Shown in pieces: positions 44,013 through 56,565 of a stretch of DNA of 64,000 nt (position 1 is the stretch's first letter; every line of letters starts with the position of its first letter). The stretch comes from Suillus spraguei (taxonomy: Eukaryota; Basidiomycota; Agaricomycetes; Boletales; Suillaceae), in NCBI GenBank assembly GCA_016800925.1, contig JABCPU010000038.1:186001-250000 (forward strand). The letters run 5' to 3'. The notes below the pieces were generated by a model. It did not search any database and was not told where the DNA came from. It saw only the letters and a program-made list of their open reading frames with translations. Both the position numbers and the translations under genes were made by a program.

Positions 44013-45722
44013 ATGACCTTGGTCTCAAACGAACCTAGTTGGTGGCCAACGGTCAGCTCAAATCGTGTTGCCAGTTATTTCATAGGTATGTGAACACCAG
44101 CTCAGATAATATATCGATCTTACCTTGGCTGCGGTGTCACAGTTGCCAGTTCTGCTGGAGTGATATACGATTTAGGTGAGTCATATAGTCTTCAAGAACC
44201 TCTAATGTCTTCATGCTATTTCTAGTGCTGACGTTGGGACAAGAGGTAGGTTGATGCCATTATTGGCAACCATCTCGCTCAGAAGGGTATTATAGATTGA
44301 ACTGGTCTGGGTGAGCAGAGTCTCCAGTCAAAATGACAACGTGGAAATTCATCTCACTTGTGGCAGATGCAGCCCTGGTCCCTAATGTCCATTCTGTATC
44401 TCAGTGTATGTAGATTTCGTTATAATTCCGCAAGTTGTGCTGACTTGAAAATATCTTACATAGGTGCGATACCTTGGAATCGTATATTCTATGTATGTTT
44501 GGATGGTTAACCATCTGTTCTTGCGCTGATTAATTATCTCTCGCAACCAGCATGCAGATTTTTGGTAAGTCACGTCATGTTCGCCGTGTTTGAATCTTCT
44601 GACCAACGGCATACTACTTACAGATAGTGTTCCGACGATTTCTATCACTGATGTAGTGAGTAGTCTGCATCTACGTCTGCCGTTCCTATCCAATCAACCA
44701 CAATGCCGTGTAGGGGTGAGTATGACACTTGACCAGCCCATTCATATATTAACTATCACAGCTGTGAGTCTGTTTCGAGTCTGTCAATCTCCGAGGCTGG
44801 TCGTTTACTTGATTTGTCAGGCCACATTATATATAACGCCATTATTTGGATGACTCTGGCGGTAAATGTGATGCTGGGTGGTGAGCATCGCTGCTGTAAT
44901 CTTATGGTGACATTGCTCTGAAACACATTCAAGCCATTACGATGACTCGGTTATATGCCATGTATCAGCGATCCAGAAAGATACTGATATTTCTCTTGGT
45001 CACCCTCCTTGCTGTCAACACTTCCAGTGGGGTGTTCCTCGCAATTGGAATGAATCGTGCTTCAGAGGGTAGGCTTTAGTAAAACACTTGGATGCCTCAG
45101 ACTCATTGACGGTTACTTACCAGAGGTGCTCATTCTCTTCGGCACCTATCAGTGCGCTGTTAGATACGAAGGGGATGTCCGAATCCTAAAGTCCATGCCT
45201 TGGATACTCACCACTGCATGGGAGATTCTCGCATTGTGTCTTGCAGCCTGGATTGCTGTACACCATTTCCGCGATCTTCAGCGACATTCGGCAAGAGGGA
45301 TCATCGGGGATTTTGTCACAGTGCTAATGAAATCACACTTGAACTATTTTTCGAGGTGAGCCAAACGTGAATGTGTTGCCTTTTTCCACCAAAGTCGCGC
45401 TATCTATCTAGCTTTGTCGTTGTTTCATTCTTCTGGCTCGGTGAAGTTTCTCCGACGTTCACAGCGGTATATCAATCTGTTACTGTCCTTGGCATATTCT
45501 GATGATCCATCACTATAGGACCCATTTTCCCTGAAAACGGGGGTTTATCGTGGGTTCCTTCAAATAATCTTGGTCGTGCAGTTGTTTGTTGTGGGACCGC
45601 GCCTGATCCTTAGCGTTCGACGTTATCGTGCTGAACTCATGGCCTACTCCGATGAAGAAACGGGCATAGTTTCAATCGCTCTTCAGGAGCGCGGACATGT
45701 ATCGACTACCAGTAGTCTATAG
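44013..45722 (+). CDS. DUF6533-type multi-spanning membrane protein
   Basis: Many small exons. Spliced start: MTLVSNEPSWWPTVSSNRVA, SYFIVASSAGVIYDLVLTLG, QEIELVW, MQPWSLMSILYLSVRYLGIV. The order (variable N terminus, VIYDLVLTLGQEIELVW, then RYLG) is the DUF6533 pattern. Later exons continue the hydrophobic segments. The long C-terminal exons give LTTAWEILALCLAAWIAVHH, FRDLQRHSARGIIGDFVTVL, SHLNYF, VVSFFWLGEVSPTF, IILVVQLFVVGPRLILSVRR and the end VSIALQERGHVSTTSSL at 45722. This is a large basidiomycete-specific family of about seven membrane spans with unknown role, perhaps sensory. No break was seen, though middle exons are uncertain. Confidence 0.78.
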
Positions 45723-46372
45723 CACGCGATGCGATTAATACATGTCTGGTACTCTGTAGGCCGTAGTGCAAATAATGTCTAACACATCATACACATGTAG
45801 GGGAAACCCGTCATTCTCAGTTGTGCGTCCCCTCGCACCCAATGGCATTGGTCTACGGGGCCGACACGGGAATTTGGCCCATCTGTAATTAATTTCGTAT
45901 CCTGGGGCATAGGTGGGCCAATGACAATCGGGGGTAAATTTAATGGCCCTCAACGTTTCATCAATATAGCTCCCATGGAATCTATGTTATCTAGGAATCA
46001 CAATTGAGCAGACATTAGCTAATCATGAATAAAGGGATCGGGTTGAGGCGGAGGTATATTACTTCCTGTACATATACAGTACTGGATAGGATAGAACAGC
46101 AAGGAGCAGCAAGAACAATGATAACAGACTTGTCACAAAACCACAAGGATACACTGGATGTTACAGTGAGGTAAACGAAATGGCTCGAGGAAGATGAAAA
46201 TGCAACACAAAACACAAATAATATAAGAATGAACAATAATGTACGTGGGACAACGGAAACAAACTGGACAAGGACACGTGTGTGGAACAACAGTTCAACA
46301 AGAAAGCATAGCAGGTCATGAGAAAGTTACGCAAAGTCATGCACCGGGTATCAAATATTACCATCAAGAAGC
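45723..46372. other. Intergenic between DUF6533 gene and G-alpha gene
   Basis: Contains 3' flanks of both genes. No convincing frame, repeat or RNA gene was found. Confidence 0.5.
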
Positions 46373-48377
46373 TCAGACGAGGGCAGCAGATTGCAAGTAT
46401 CCTCGGAAAATCGAGTCTCGTACTGCATGACAGATAAGTTGCCGAAAGGCTGTGATTGCAATTTTCAAAACGTACCGTTTCCTATGATGCTTTGGGTTGC
46501 TTTGGTATCCTGAGCGGCCGCCAAGACATCAGTCCGTGCTGAACAGCCAGTGCAATGAAAATAACGTACAACAACATTGGTCATGTGTGTGTACAGGACA
46601 CGTCTATTTTCATTATTCCGTCTGTGGACTTGGAGAAAGTGAGCACGGAAGTACTGTACAACCGACTCATACTCGTTTGGACGGTCGCCATACGAGAGAA
46701 TGCTGAGGCAGCCTTCGTAAGTACGTGATAGACGAGAAACACGTGAACCTTACTATTTTGAGACGGATAGCCCTCGTTCAAGTTTCTTTCTTAGGATATC
46801 AGTCTTGTCTGTAATGGGTATATTGTATTTAAATACTTCGTGGGACCCCTAGCGTGAGACAACGTACTCAGGAATAAGACTAGATGGACCCTCTTGAGGA
46901 GCTGGTTGGAACAGATTTGTGTAAAAAGTTGAAGCGAGTCATCGATACGGTTGGTGCGGGGGTCTTCCTCAAGGTACTGGGAAGAAGCATGGAAACATGT
47001 AAAGAAACCACAAAAGCAGGTGCTGAAGCTCTTACCTGATCAAAAGCACTGATCGGGCTAACAAAAATGATGGCGTTTGCGTCGTCAAAATACGGCACCC
47101 ACGAATGACGCTGTCCCCTGGCGCCACCAACGTCAAAGAGATGCCACGTCACAGTCTTACCATGAATGTCAACGTCGAAAATATGCTCGGCAACACCCAT
47201 GGTTTGGATACGTGCATGGAGAATATCGTCTATGAAGAGATGAGCACGAGACAGTGGCTTGACGAGAACGCGCACCAGTAGACGGTACATAATTCCGTGC
47301 AGAGATACGCGAGATGTCATTCAAGAAACTGAGTAAAATTCCGTTTTAGAGAAGAGGAAGATGCATATATGCGCGTACTCACAATTCTGACCACTCGTCC
47401 AGCTTTAATTTCCGACTTGTCATCAAGGCACGGACAACCTGGTTCTCCCACAATGTCCTGATATCCTCCCGCGACTGTTCTAACATTCTTGCGACGTCAT
47501 CCACAAGGGGGTCAGCATCAATGACTGACAGAGCTGTTCCGGGACGCTCAATAGTCAGCTCGTCCTCGGGTGAACTGGGCTTTGGTTGCCTGCGGAGTAG
47601 CTTCTGACCTTTTTGGATGGTCCTCGCCTGCCATCCGCTCCGAACGTAAACTTCGCCTTTACCGGATCCCGAAACAGACACACCGCCACTCAAGCGATCG
47701 GCAAGCTGAGGTTCGGTATTTGTGAGCGGTAAAAGCCGTCGTCGAAGATCCGATATCGCAGTAGATCCTCGGGTGGGACTAGATGCAGTTGGACTAATGG
47801 GTGACGTAGGTGACGGCGGTGAAAGAGCTACACCAATTTGTGAACTGTGTATACTGGGTGTTGCCGAACTTGAAGCCCGAGGGGGAAGAAAATCACCGAG
47901 CTCCTGACGCTCGAGAGTGCTCTGAGAGTCACTTCCATCATCAATGTCGTCCCAAGCTTCTAGGGTTGTAAGGATTTTTTTAATGGATCGCACGACATTG
48001 AAATACACGACGGTTCTCCATGACATCCGCTCGCTTTCAAGAGAGGCAGGGCTATACATGAGTTGGAACTGCTTTTGCAGTGTTGATTTGCCAGATTCAG
48101 CCTGGCCGAGGAGAAGTAACTGTCGCATGCGACGGTGATCAGCTCCACAACCCAATCATGTTCGAAAAAGACTTGAAATAACCTTGACATCAGTTTTGGA
48201 CTTTTTCAACTTTTCCCTTTCAAATCTGAGTTCCTCGTCTATCTGTTCTGAGATTCGACGTGCTTCAGCTTCGTGCTGCAGTCGAATATGGCGATCTGTG
48301 TCTGATTCTTCTGGAGGAGGTCTTATAGCAAGAGACAAGGGGTCATCTTGACTGCGAATGGAAGAAGTTCGCATCAT
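46373..48377 (-). CDS. Divergent G-protein alpha subunit
   Basis: It has G-alpha motifs in order: P-loop LLLLGQAESGKSTLQKQF (canonical GAGESGKS); helical domain enlarged by a Ser/Pro/Thr-rich insert of about 150 residues (around 47880-47500); switch I ARIQTMGV with the arginine kept; switch II DVGGARGQRHSW; VSPISAFDQYLEEDP; LFLNKTDIL (guanine specificity); C-terminal KATQSIIGNVRDSIFRGYLQ-SAALV with stop at 46373. The last intron separates IIGN from VRDSIF. The catalytic Gln of DVGGQ is Ala (GGC GCC AGG) and the TCAT-like motif is lost. There is no MGxxxS myristoylation start: the N terminus is MMRTSSIRSQDDPLS with a charged helix. Such atypical G-alphas are multiplied in mushrooms. It is likely a GTP-binding signalling protein with altered hydrolysis. 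Confidence 0.85.
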
Positions 48378-48503
48378 CGTGGTATAGAGGTAAGAGCTGA
48401 GGGAGACAAAAAGCCGCTGATATTACTTATCCGAAAAATAGCATTTGAGATTTAAAGACGGAGTAGTCACAGCCCGTTGCATCACACAGTCACATCGTCA
48501 CAC

Positions 48504-49286
48504 ATGGTAATTCCTCCTCTCCTTCATCAACGCATTTACTGACTCATAACTCTCTTGCAGTCTGTAACACTTCACACAAGCCACGGCGAGCTCAAGGTGC
48601 GCACATATAGGCTCGACTAAAATCTTTGTCGTTCACCGGGAAATTTCGGGTGATTCAGATCGAGGTATTCTGCGAGGCTGTCCCCAAAACGGCAGAGGTA
48701 TGAAATTGCTTCCGCTTATCTCTCCCGAGCCTGACAAGTCCTAGAACTTCCTTGCCCTGTGCGCTTCGAATTATTATGACAATTGCATATTTCACCGCAA
48801 CATCAAAGGGTTCATGACCCAGACCGGCGACCCTTCTGGCTCAGGAAAAGGTGGCCAAAGCATATGGGGAAAACCCTTTGAAGATGAACTGCGGTCCACG
48901 CTGAAGGTACCGGATGTGACCTTTGCCCGAGTAGATGGAATTTGATGTATCTTCATAGTTTAACAGTCGTGGTATTGTTGCCATGGCGAACTCCGGCCCC
49001 AACACGAACAAGTCGCAATTCTTCATAACCTATGCAAAACAGCCACATCTGGACAACAAATACACGATTTTTGGCAAGGTCATTGATGGTGCAGACTCCG
49101 CGCTTGACGCTATGGAACGTGTCCCTGTGAACAACAAGAACAGACCGCTCTCCGAGATCAAACTGACACATGTATGTTATCACTAGTGGATTAGGCAGCA
49201 AGGGTGCTGATATGATCTTCTTGGATGGTCATTAGGTGACCATTCATTCGAATCCAATTGCGGATGCTTTGTTAGTTCCGCGGTGA
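48504..49286 (+). CDS. PPIL3: Cyclophilin-type peptidyl-prolyl isomerase, PPIL3 group
   Basis: The ATG at 48504-48506 is followed at once by a GT intron, so the first coding exon is just the start codon. Then [45 protein letters not shown] and [20 protein letters not shown] cover the active-site R, F, M and [18 protein letters not shown] and [17 protein letters not shown] follow, and the protein ends [16 protein letters not shown]. The usual cyclophilin A Trp is not conserved, as in PPIL3. Length is about 165 residues. PPIL3/Cyp10 proteins associate with spliceosomes. The gene lies about 125 bp from the G-alpha start (divergent) and about 95 bp from the cap2 stop (convergent). Confidence 0.9.
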
Positions 49287-49379
49287 TCCTAAATGTGACC
49301 CTTCGGTTCAGTTTAAGTGCAAACTCCAAAATTCTTACATCAGATGATCTTTTTACTGCTACAGAACGCCTCGGGTATG

Positions 49380-50632
49380 CTAACGCTTGATAAACCCAAC
49401 CAACTCTTTCTGCAACTCCCTTTGCCGTCGCGCTTTGTCTAGATCATCCACACTTCGTAGATCATAGACAATATCACGAGTTTTCCCGAAGTACACCTGT
49501 GGTATAATCAGGTCCCTGAATGACTCAAGAAAGATGACTTCATGCCTCTTGAAGAAGATTTCTCATTTTCATTTCCATCTCCTCAATCATCTTTCCCGTG
49601 TTCGTAATATGTGAAGTCTGTTCGTGAACAGGCCAGTCCTGCTCGGTCTGTGGGAGATGAAGGTGTGTGGCAGCCCTGCATCAGGTTAGACGGGGAAGCG
49701 TACCTGTCTCGTCATGCTTCCACTTAAAGTGATTTCCCCTGCTGACTTCCATCCTTGCTCAGAAGTCTTTTTTTCTGGTTCGCCGAGAACGGAGGTTTCA
49801 TCAGCCTTATTGTTCTGTTTCGTCACGAGCTCTAACATGACAGTAGATGTGAGCTTGTAATGTGCTTGTCTTCCGCGCTCCGCAGTCTCGAATACGTGGA
49901 TCGAATCCCATGAACCTGAGGGTTCGTCGGGACTTGTGGGCGTCATTGCTAAGGTATAGGCAGTTGGAGGATTGATCTTAGAAAGGTGAAAACACAAATA
50001 TTAGTCGGCTACCCACCCTTCTTGAGCAACACAACGCCTGCGAAACCGCCATCTTCTAGATCCCAAAGATAAACAGAAGACACGCCACCTTCGTAATATC
50101 TATTGTCAATATTTATTAGATGATACTTCTACGAAGTTTTACTGCAAACGTTATCCACGTATGGCACGTACAGCTCGCGATATGTATCAAACGCCTCATT
50201 GGCGGCAATCTCAAGCTTGCGAAGCTTCGGCGTTGGTGCTGTACCATCTTCTATGGGCGGGTCGTATTCATTCGACCAAGGTGACCTGATAAAGCGCATC
50301 AGTACGCGAAGCACACCGTCTCGGATGCGTGAAATAAGACTTGTCGCTCCACGAAATCCAACATATGCAGTCACCTGAACATAGTCACCGGAAGCGCAGC
50401 AGAAGACTCACCGATAACTATCACCGTCCCTATTGTAATCGCATGCAAGATAATCCTTCCCTGTTGCGCGGTCTGTCTTGACCTTCAGGGGCTGGTCGAC
50501 ACTACCTAGAAGATCATCTGCATAGTCCGGGCAGATCTGTATGAGCGCGTTCACGTTATCCTCGACATTGGTAGGCGGAAGACGACGCATCAGATCGAGC
50601 ATTGAATCAACTGGATCTGGCCCTTCTGCCAT
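49380..50632 (-). CDS. cap2: F-actin capping protein beta subunit
   Basis: [20 protein letters not shown] starts exon 1, with [31 protein letters not shown] (in part), the family hallmark. [39 protein letters not shown] and [20 protein letters not shown] follow. Then come [41 protein letters not shown], and the C terminus [20 protein letters not shown] and FIKR-stop at 49380. The protein forms the CapZ heterodimer and blocks barbed ends of actin filaments. The start was placed at 50632 rather than the upstream in-frame ATG at 50683 because the family begins here. A slightly expanded stretch ([18 protein letters not shown]) lies between beta strands. The gene appears intact. Confidence 0.92.
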
Positions 50633-50829
50633 CACGGACTGCTTTGTATACGGTCGTATGGGCTCGAATAGAATAATTGACAAAGGAACTTGAAGGAGAC
50701 TGGCGTCCTCGCATCCGAGTCTGGATTTGAATGGTATCCGGCGGTATTAGGGCCAAAACAGGATGTTTAACTTTTGGCACTCACTCACTTTTGCTTTACC
50801 TTCTCTTGGCGCATCCTACTAATTCTCAC

Positions 50830-52340
50830 TCCATGGATGTCTGTCGCTGTGTAGTCGGTTGTTTCCTTTTGTTCCATGTTCTTAAATGAACTTATTCCAG
50901 CGTCAGATTTGCAAAGTCTTCTGGAATGTGACCCAGAATTCTGTGCACATTCAATGCAAACTTGGGCTTTACTCAGATCGCTACTATGGACTCGATTGGT
51001 GTCTCTAGAAAGATGTCCTATAACACAAATGCCAACTTGTCTCGAACGTGGGCCGTACCAATAGCTTGTCCTCTCAGCACCGACCAAAAATCCTTACTAC
51101 CGATCCTCTGCAAGATCTTGTGGTCATAGTCTCTTCGCCTGGTGCTGTCGCCATGACCAGCACCGAACAAAATCACCATACCTTTTGGGTGGAGTATTGG
51201 TCAGCCTCATTCCAGCGTCCCTGTCCGGACACTGTTTGCGCTTCTCTGGAATGCAAACATACCTTCGATGTCCCTGGCTCTTATGATGCCGAGTTGATTG
51301 GAGAGCCTGCAATCGTATATTTGTGTTCTATAACATATGGCATGGTGGTAATTCTACTGTCATGTTCATCCAAGTCATTGATTGGAGGGGATTTGTGAAG
51401 AGTGTAAGTGCCTTTGTTGTTGAGAATTCTACTGCTTAGTATGAGCGGTATCTTTTACTAGGTCATGGTTTTTGGCATTAATTCCACGTAGTCGACCGAC
51501 GGACGATTACTACCATAAGCTCTAGCCTCTAACTGTACACACATTGCAGGAGTTCGATAGGTCGCTGCGGCCCAGGCTTATTTCCTTCCGAGGCGCCGCT
51601 ATTCATCCTTGTCGCTCGTTCATGCCGGTCCATCGTTCAGCGGCACAGCAGCTTGCACAGATTTCTCATGCCGGACTATGTGCCTTGTCTAGAGTCACAA
51701 ATCATTGTCTTAGAGTTTATCTAACACTCGCATACCGTCTTTCATTTTGGTCATCGATACGGGGGCCTTCTCGGGAACGGCTTTGCAGTCGGAGACGCAT
51801 GTCAAGATTCCTTGGTCCGACTGGGAACCCCAACATACGTACTGCTTTTCGCATAAACTCAGCCTAGAATCAGCGTGTTTGGTAGCAAATTGGCGTATAC
51901 CCTCCCTCAAGGTCGCACCGGACAAAGACTGGAAAAATCCTCCCCCATGGTCACTTCTATGTACATATTTGGGACTCTAATAAATGAACGATCGCTCATT
52001 CGGAGAGTTTCTATAATCTTGACTCACCAGACCTCATTCATAAGCCTGGTGGAGTAACTCGGTCTCGGTTTGACGAAGAACTTGGCGTGATGAAGAACTC
52101 ATCTCCTTACACTGCTACGGTGTGCCGTACTCCATTTTTGATAGCTAGCTTGTGCAAATTATTCTTAGGATAAGATCGACTTATCTTAACTTCGGTAGGT
52201 TTTTTAGTCGTGAGCACAAGAATGATTTAATTAATGTGACTATTCTACAGGTGCGGACTGGTAGTACAGTTAATATTCAAAATTTCAAATCGTCTCACCT
52301 GTATAGAGGGAGGATCTTACACACTAGAATGAATTCCAGT
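50830..52340 (+). pseudogene. Decayed tandem copy 1 of the F-box gene
   Basis: It is collinear with the gene at 54129. Recognisable parts are TTCTGGAATGTGACCCAGAA (about 50918), the EQNHHTFWVEYWSASFQRP region (51150-51290), VMFIQVIDWRGFVKS in a shifted frame (about 51360), and SETHVKIPWSDWEPQHTYCF with the downstream part (51790-51990). Frameshifts and stops separate these pieces. Confidence 0.7.
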
Positions 52341-52439
52341 AGCGCAGGATGAACAAGTCACCGTGCTTCATGCCATCAGTCTTGTGTAAATTAATATTAC
52401 CGTTGAATTAGACTGTTTGTATTTGCATTAGTGGTGCAC

Positions 52440-53745
52440 TAGTGTTCAGTTTCTCCTGATCCTCGACCTTGACAGGCGGAGACGACCCATCGGATCGAGC
52501 AGGTCTAGCCCGAAGTTCTGTTTTCATATTTTACTCTGCGAACAGTCGGATTTGCTCACTGATGTACGAAATCGAAGGAAAGTCCGGTGGCAGGCGGTTA
52601 AGTATGACAACACTATCAACCTCGGTCGCAACGGGAAACTTACGAAATCGAAAAGCCCTGCCCTGAATACAGTTGCCCTATGGTATCCTTCCTCCAAGGG
52701 GACATTTGTCGCTGCATGATAGTCAGCCATTTCCCACTGTTCCATTTTTCCTCCTGCGAGGTCTCAGACTAATCTGTAACTTCTTGTCAGACCTGTGGAG
52801 TCTCCTGGAATGCGGCGTGGAATTATGTAGATATCCAATACCAGTCTCCGAGTCAGCTCTAGCCATGGTTTCACCAAGACCGCTAACTTGGACTTATTTT
52901 CAGAAAGATGTCCTCAAGAAAGATAGAAGTTGACGTCGTTGTAGCGGCCTGACTTACATTTAACATTTCTTTTGATGATGCAGTACTTCTTGATGCCACA
53001 TCCTCCGTTCGCAGTTTATGCAAAGTCAATTTGGGTCAGATTTCGTGCCATGGCGGCGGTACGTGAAATGTGGGCTTTGGTAGATGGAGGACCCGATCAA
53101 TCTCTTCAATTTTCGGGGCTGTAACACAAATATCAGTCTTTTCAGGACGTGGCCCAGACGCAGCTATGGTTCTCGTTATCTCACTGTCGACCCTCTGCAG
53201 GATCTCATGGCAGTAGTTGTCTTCCCGCGTGATAATCTTGCCATTGACTGATGCCAAACGATATCACTACGTCTTTTGAGTGGTGTGTTGGTCAGCTTCG
53301 GCCCAGCGGTGCCATCCAGATTCTGTCTGCCCTGCCCTGGAGTGCAGACTTACTTCTAATACACCTGGGCCCGCTTTATGAACAGACCGTGTAATATGTG
53401 GTTGTGTATTTGTCTACAATTACATGTAGAGGTCATGAATGTCGTACCTGTGTCTAGGGTGTTCAAAGCGATTTATTAGGGCAAAAGATATGCGAAAAGT
53501 GTGAGTACCTTTATTCTTGGGAAGTCTCCTACTTAGCATAAGCAGTGCCCTTATGTCTGTCAGGCACCGACGGATTGAGGAACCTCTCCACCAAGGGTTG
53601 GATCCTTCGGCTTATTTATCTTGGGTAGGTGTTCTTAGGTTTGAATACAGCAACAATTTAACGAGGCCAAATTGTAGGTGCAAGTTAACAAGATCGATAT
53701 TTAGCTCGTTTACCCTGCGCAGATGAGGGTTGTGTCAAACTTCAC
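52440..53745 (+). pseudogene. Decayed tandem copy 2 of the F-box gene
   Basis: Promoter-like sequence (CCTCGACCTTG..., about 52452) is followed by the F-box exon remnant (ACATTTGTCGCTGCATGATA, about 52700), the Leu-rich part, a fragment equivalent to HPDSVC.ALEC (about 53310), and the 3' end. Most of the second large exon is deleted. There are many stops. Confidence 0.62.
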
Positions 53746-54128
53746 AGACTAGAATAAATTTTAGCGGTCTATGATAAACAGCAAGTCACAATACCTCATG
53801 CCCTAGTCTTGTGTAAATTGATTCTTAGACTCGAAGCAGACAGTTGTATATTTGCATTACCCTCGACCTTGGTGGGTGAGATCTTGAGACGATCCATCAG
53901 ATCGAATCTGTTGAGTCAGCCGGGTCTGACTTCTTTTATATCTTATGTGGTGGTCAAGTGCATTTGGAACGAAGGATAAATATGCGAAATTGAAAGGAAG
54001 TTCCTGTGCACTACCGTCTGGTCGAGCAATAGTGAACAACATTTGTGGGACAAAACAGGAAATTCAGATCTTGGTCAACTCAAAAGGTGCACTGCAAAAG
54101 TATTTTCTTGTCTTCTCAGACCATAAAG

Positions 54129-55926
54129 ATGGCGGTCGATTTTTTCTCCCTCCCTATAGAGTTGATATGCCACATCCTATTACTCCTTGCTCCAAGGGAT
54201 ATTCGTCATTGTACAATGGTCAGTTATTTTCCACTGTTCCATGTTGCTTTCTAGACTAATTTATTTCTCTGTTCAATACCAGACCTGCAAAACCTTTTGG
54301 AATGTGGCTCAGAATTCTGTGGACGTTCAATACAAACTTGAGCTTTATGTTCAAGGCTTCACCGAGACCGCCACCTTGGACTCGATCAGCCTTTCCAGAA
54401 AGATGTCCTTACTCAAAAAATTGACATCATTGTGGCGGTCTGACTCTCATTTGAACACCGTATTTAATGAGGCAGTGATTTCTGCTGCCATCGACGGACT
54501 TCCTTCATGGCTACAACATTTATCATGGACACAATCCGTGAAGTGTGGCTTGTGGTGGATGTCAACACATGGCGGTCTCTTCATTCGAGACTGCAACAGA
54601 ATTCCCAACCTTTCCCGCACGTGGCTCAAGCACAGCCTATTTTCTATGGACCAGCTGCCGATTCGTCTTACTGTCGACCCTCTGCAGAATCTTCTGGCTC
54701 TAGTTTTCTCAGACGTTTTTGTTGACGTGGCCGACACAGAACAAGATCACCACCCCATCTTCTGGGTGGAGTTTCGATTAGCTTCATCCCAGGGTCCCCA
54801 TCCAGATTCTGTTTGCGTTTCCTTAGAGTGCACACACACTTTTGATGCACCTGGCTCGTACCATGTCTTTGTGGCAGCGCCTTCAATCTGTGGCGATCGT
54901 ATATTTATCTGCTATTACCTGAAAAATACAGAGAACATGACTGTCTCCACCACGTTCATACAAATGATTGATTGGAGGAATGGATTTGCGAAGAGGGTAA
55001 GTGCCTCTCTTCTTCCGAATTCTGCCGCTTAGCATAAGCAGTGTCTTTTGCTAGATAGTCAGAATAGTCTGCAACAAGTCCACGCAATTGACCAACGGAC
55101 GATTGTTAACCTTAACTCGAGATCTTTAACCGTGTACACGTTGCAAGAACTTGATGGATTACTGCATCCCCGGATCACGTATCTCCTTCCAAAGGGTCGT
55201 CAATCGGACATGCGATTCACGCTTGTTCATGCTAGCCCATCGTTCTGCGGTACAGCCGCTTGCATAGATCTTATGCCCGGCCATGTGCCCTCTCTAGAAT
55301 CGCAAATCCTTGTTTTAGAGTGTCTTTCAGGCCAGCCATGGCGCCCACTATCTGCCATTCTAGTCATTGATATGATCATTTTTTCTGGAATGGCTTTGCA
55401 GTCCGAGACACATGTCCAAGTTCCATGGTCGGAATGGGGGCCACAGCACACGTGCTGCTTTCCGCACGACCGAACGCACCAAATTAGTGTGTTCGGTAGT
55501 AAAATAGCATATGCTCTCCCTCAAGATCATACCCCTGAGCCTGGACAAAGACTTGAAGAACTTCCTGCCGATGGTCACTTCTACATCCACATCTGGGACT
55601 TTAATACACGACTCATTGCTCGTTCGGAACACATCTACAATACCGACTCATCAAACCTCCCCATTCGCAAACCTGGTGTGGTAACTCAGTCATGCTTTGA
55701 TGAAGAAATCATCTCGAACCATCCTTACACTGCTGTCGCCTACCGTACACCCTTTCCGACAAATGGCTTCCGCCAGTTGTTTTTAGAGCAGGATCGTCTT
55801 ACTTTAATATGGGTATGTGTTCTTATTTCTTTAAAAATTGAGCGATGATTTAATTTGGCCAAACCGCAGTCACGAATTGGTGCGGTTGATATTCAGGTCG
55901 TCTCCCCCTGCGCAGAACGAGGTTAG
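54129..55926 (+). CDS. F-box protein, basidiomycete family
   Basis: Exon 1 MAVDFFSLPIELICHILLLL, APRDIRHCTM is an F-box start. After an intron follows TCKTFWNVAQNSVDVQYKLE, then LSRKMSLLKKL and a helical/beta body (WVEFRLASSQGPHPDSVCVS; FDAPGSYHVFVAA). The second large exon starts NSLQQVHAIDQRTIVNLNSR and includes QSETHVQVPWSEWGPQHTCC and CFDEEIISNHPYTAVAY. The last exon SRIGAVDIQVVSPCAERG ends at 55926. Acceptor choice at the second large exon was made to keep the frame (TCAG before AATAGTC). F-box proteins link substrates to SCF ubiquitin ligases; the substrate is unknown. It is the only intact member of a local tandem of three. Confidence 0.75.
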
Positions 55927-56565
55927 GTGACTTCCTCTGTAAATATATTTGTAGACGAATTATGAAATGCTGTAGATCTTCAATTATTCGAATTGATATC
56001 AAGTATTTCCATGATATTCTTCATTCTGTTGTGCAATTGACAGTACCAGCAGTTCTGTAATATCCGAATCATGCTCACCCCAATCATACGCCACTCTAGC
56101 GGAGGCGGCAACTGCAAAACCGCAGTCAAGGTTAGATAAAGACATTAGCGTCAACATCAGACTGCTCTCTAATGTCTCCACGAACTTACAAAATAGCTGG
56201 AAATGCAATGTAAAGTGATGTATGGCCACAAACTGGGGTTGTCTGAGACTGGTGTCATACTGTTAGAAGAGGTTAGAAGACGGTTGCGAGGGAGCGGGGA
56301 ACTGCGTGGCGTATTGTACGATGGCGTTGATGTTAGATGTAAGTACCACCATCCAGTACTTATAACTCAGTATCACTGAAATTACTAGAGATGTCAGCTG
56401 TCACTTGGCGCGCGCGGAATGATTGGAAATGATATGTGTATGATTAATTGATTGTCAACACCATCCCTAGAATACTACGAGTCGCGACCAACAGATATGA
56501 CAGGGCACACGAAAACATAAAGCCCGGCCCGGGCGTTGTCCTTAAGGAAGCCTTATAACAATTAA
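55927..56565. other. Intergenic, no sure gene
   Basis: A short minus-strand frame (56229-55999) with no recognised motif is the only coding-like signal. Confidence 0.4.
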
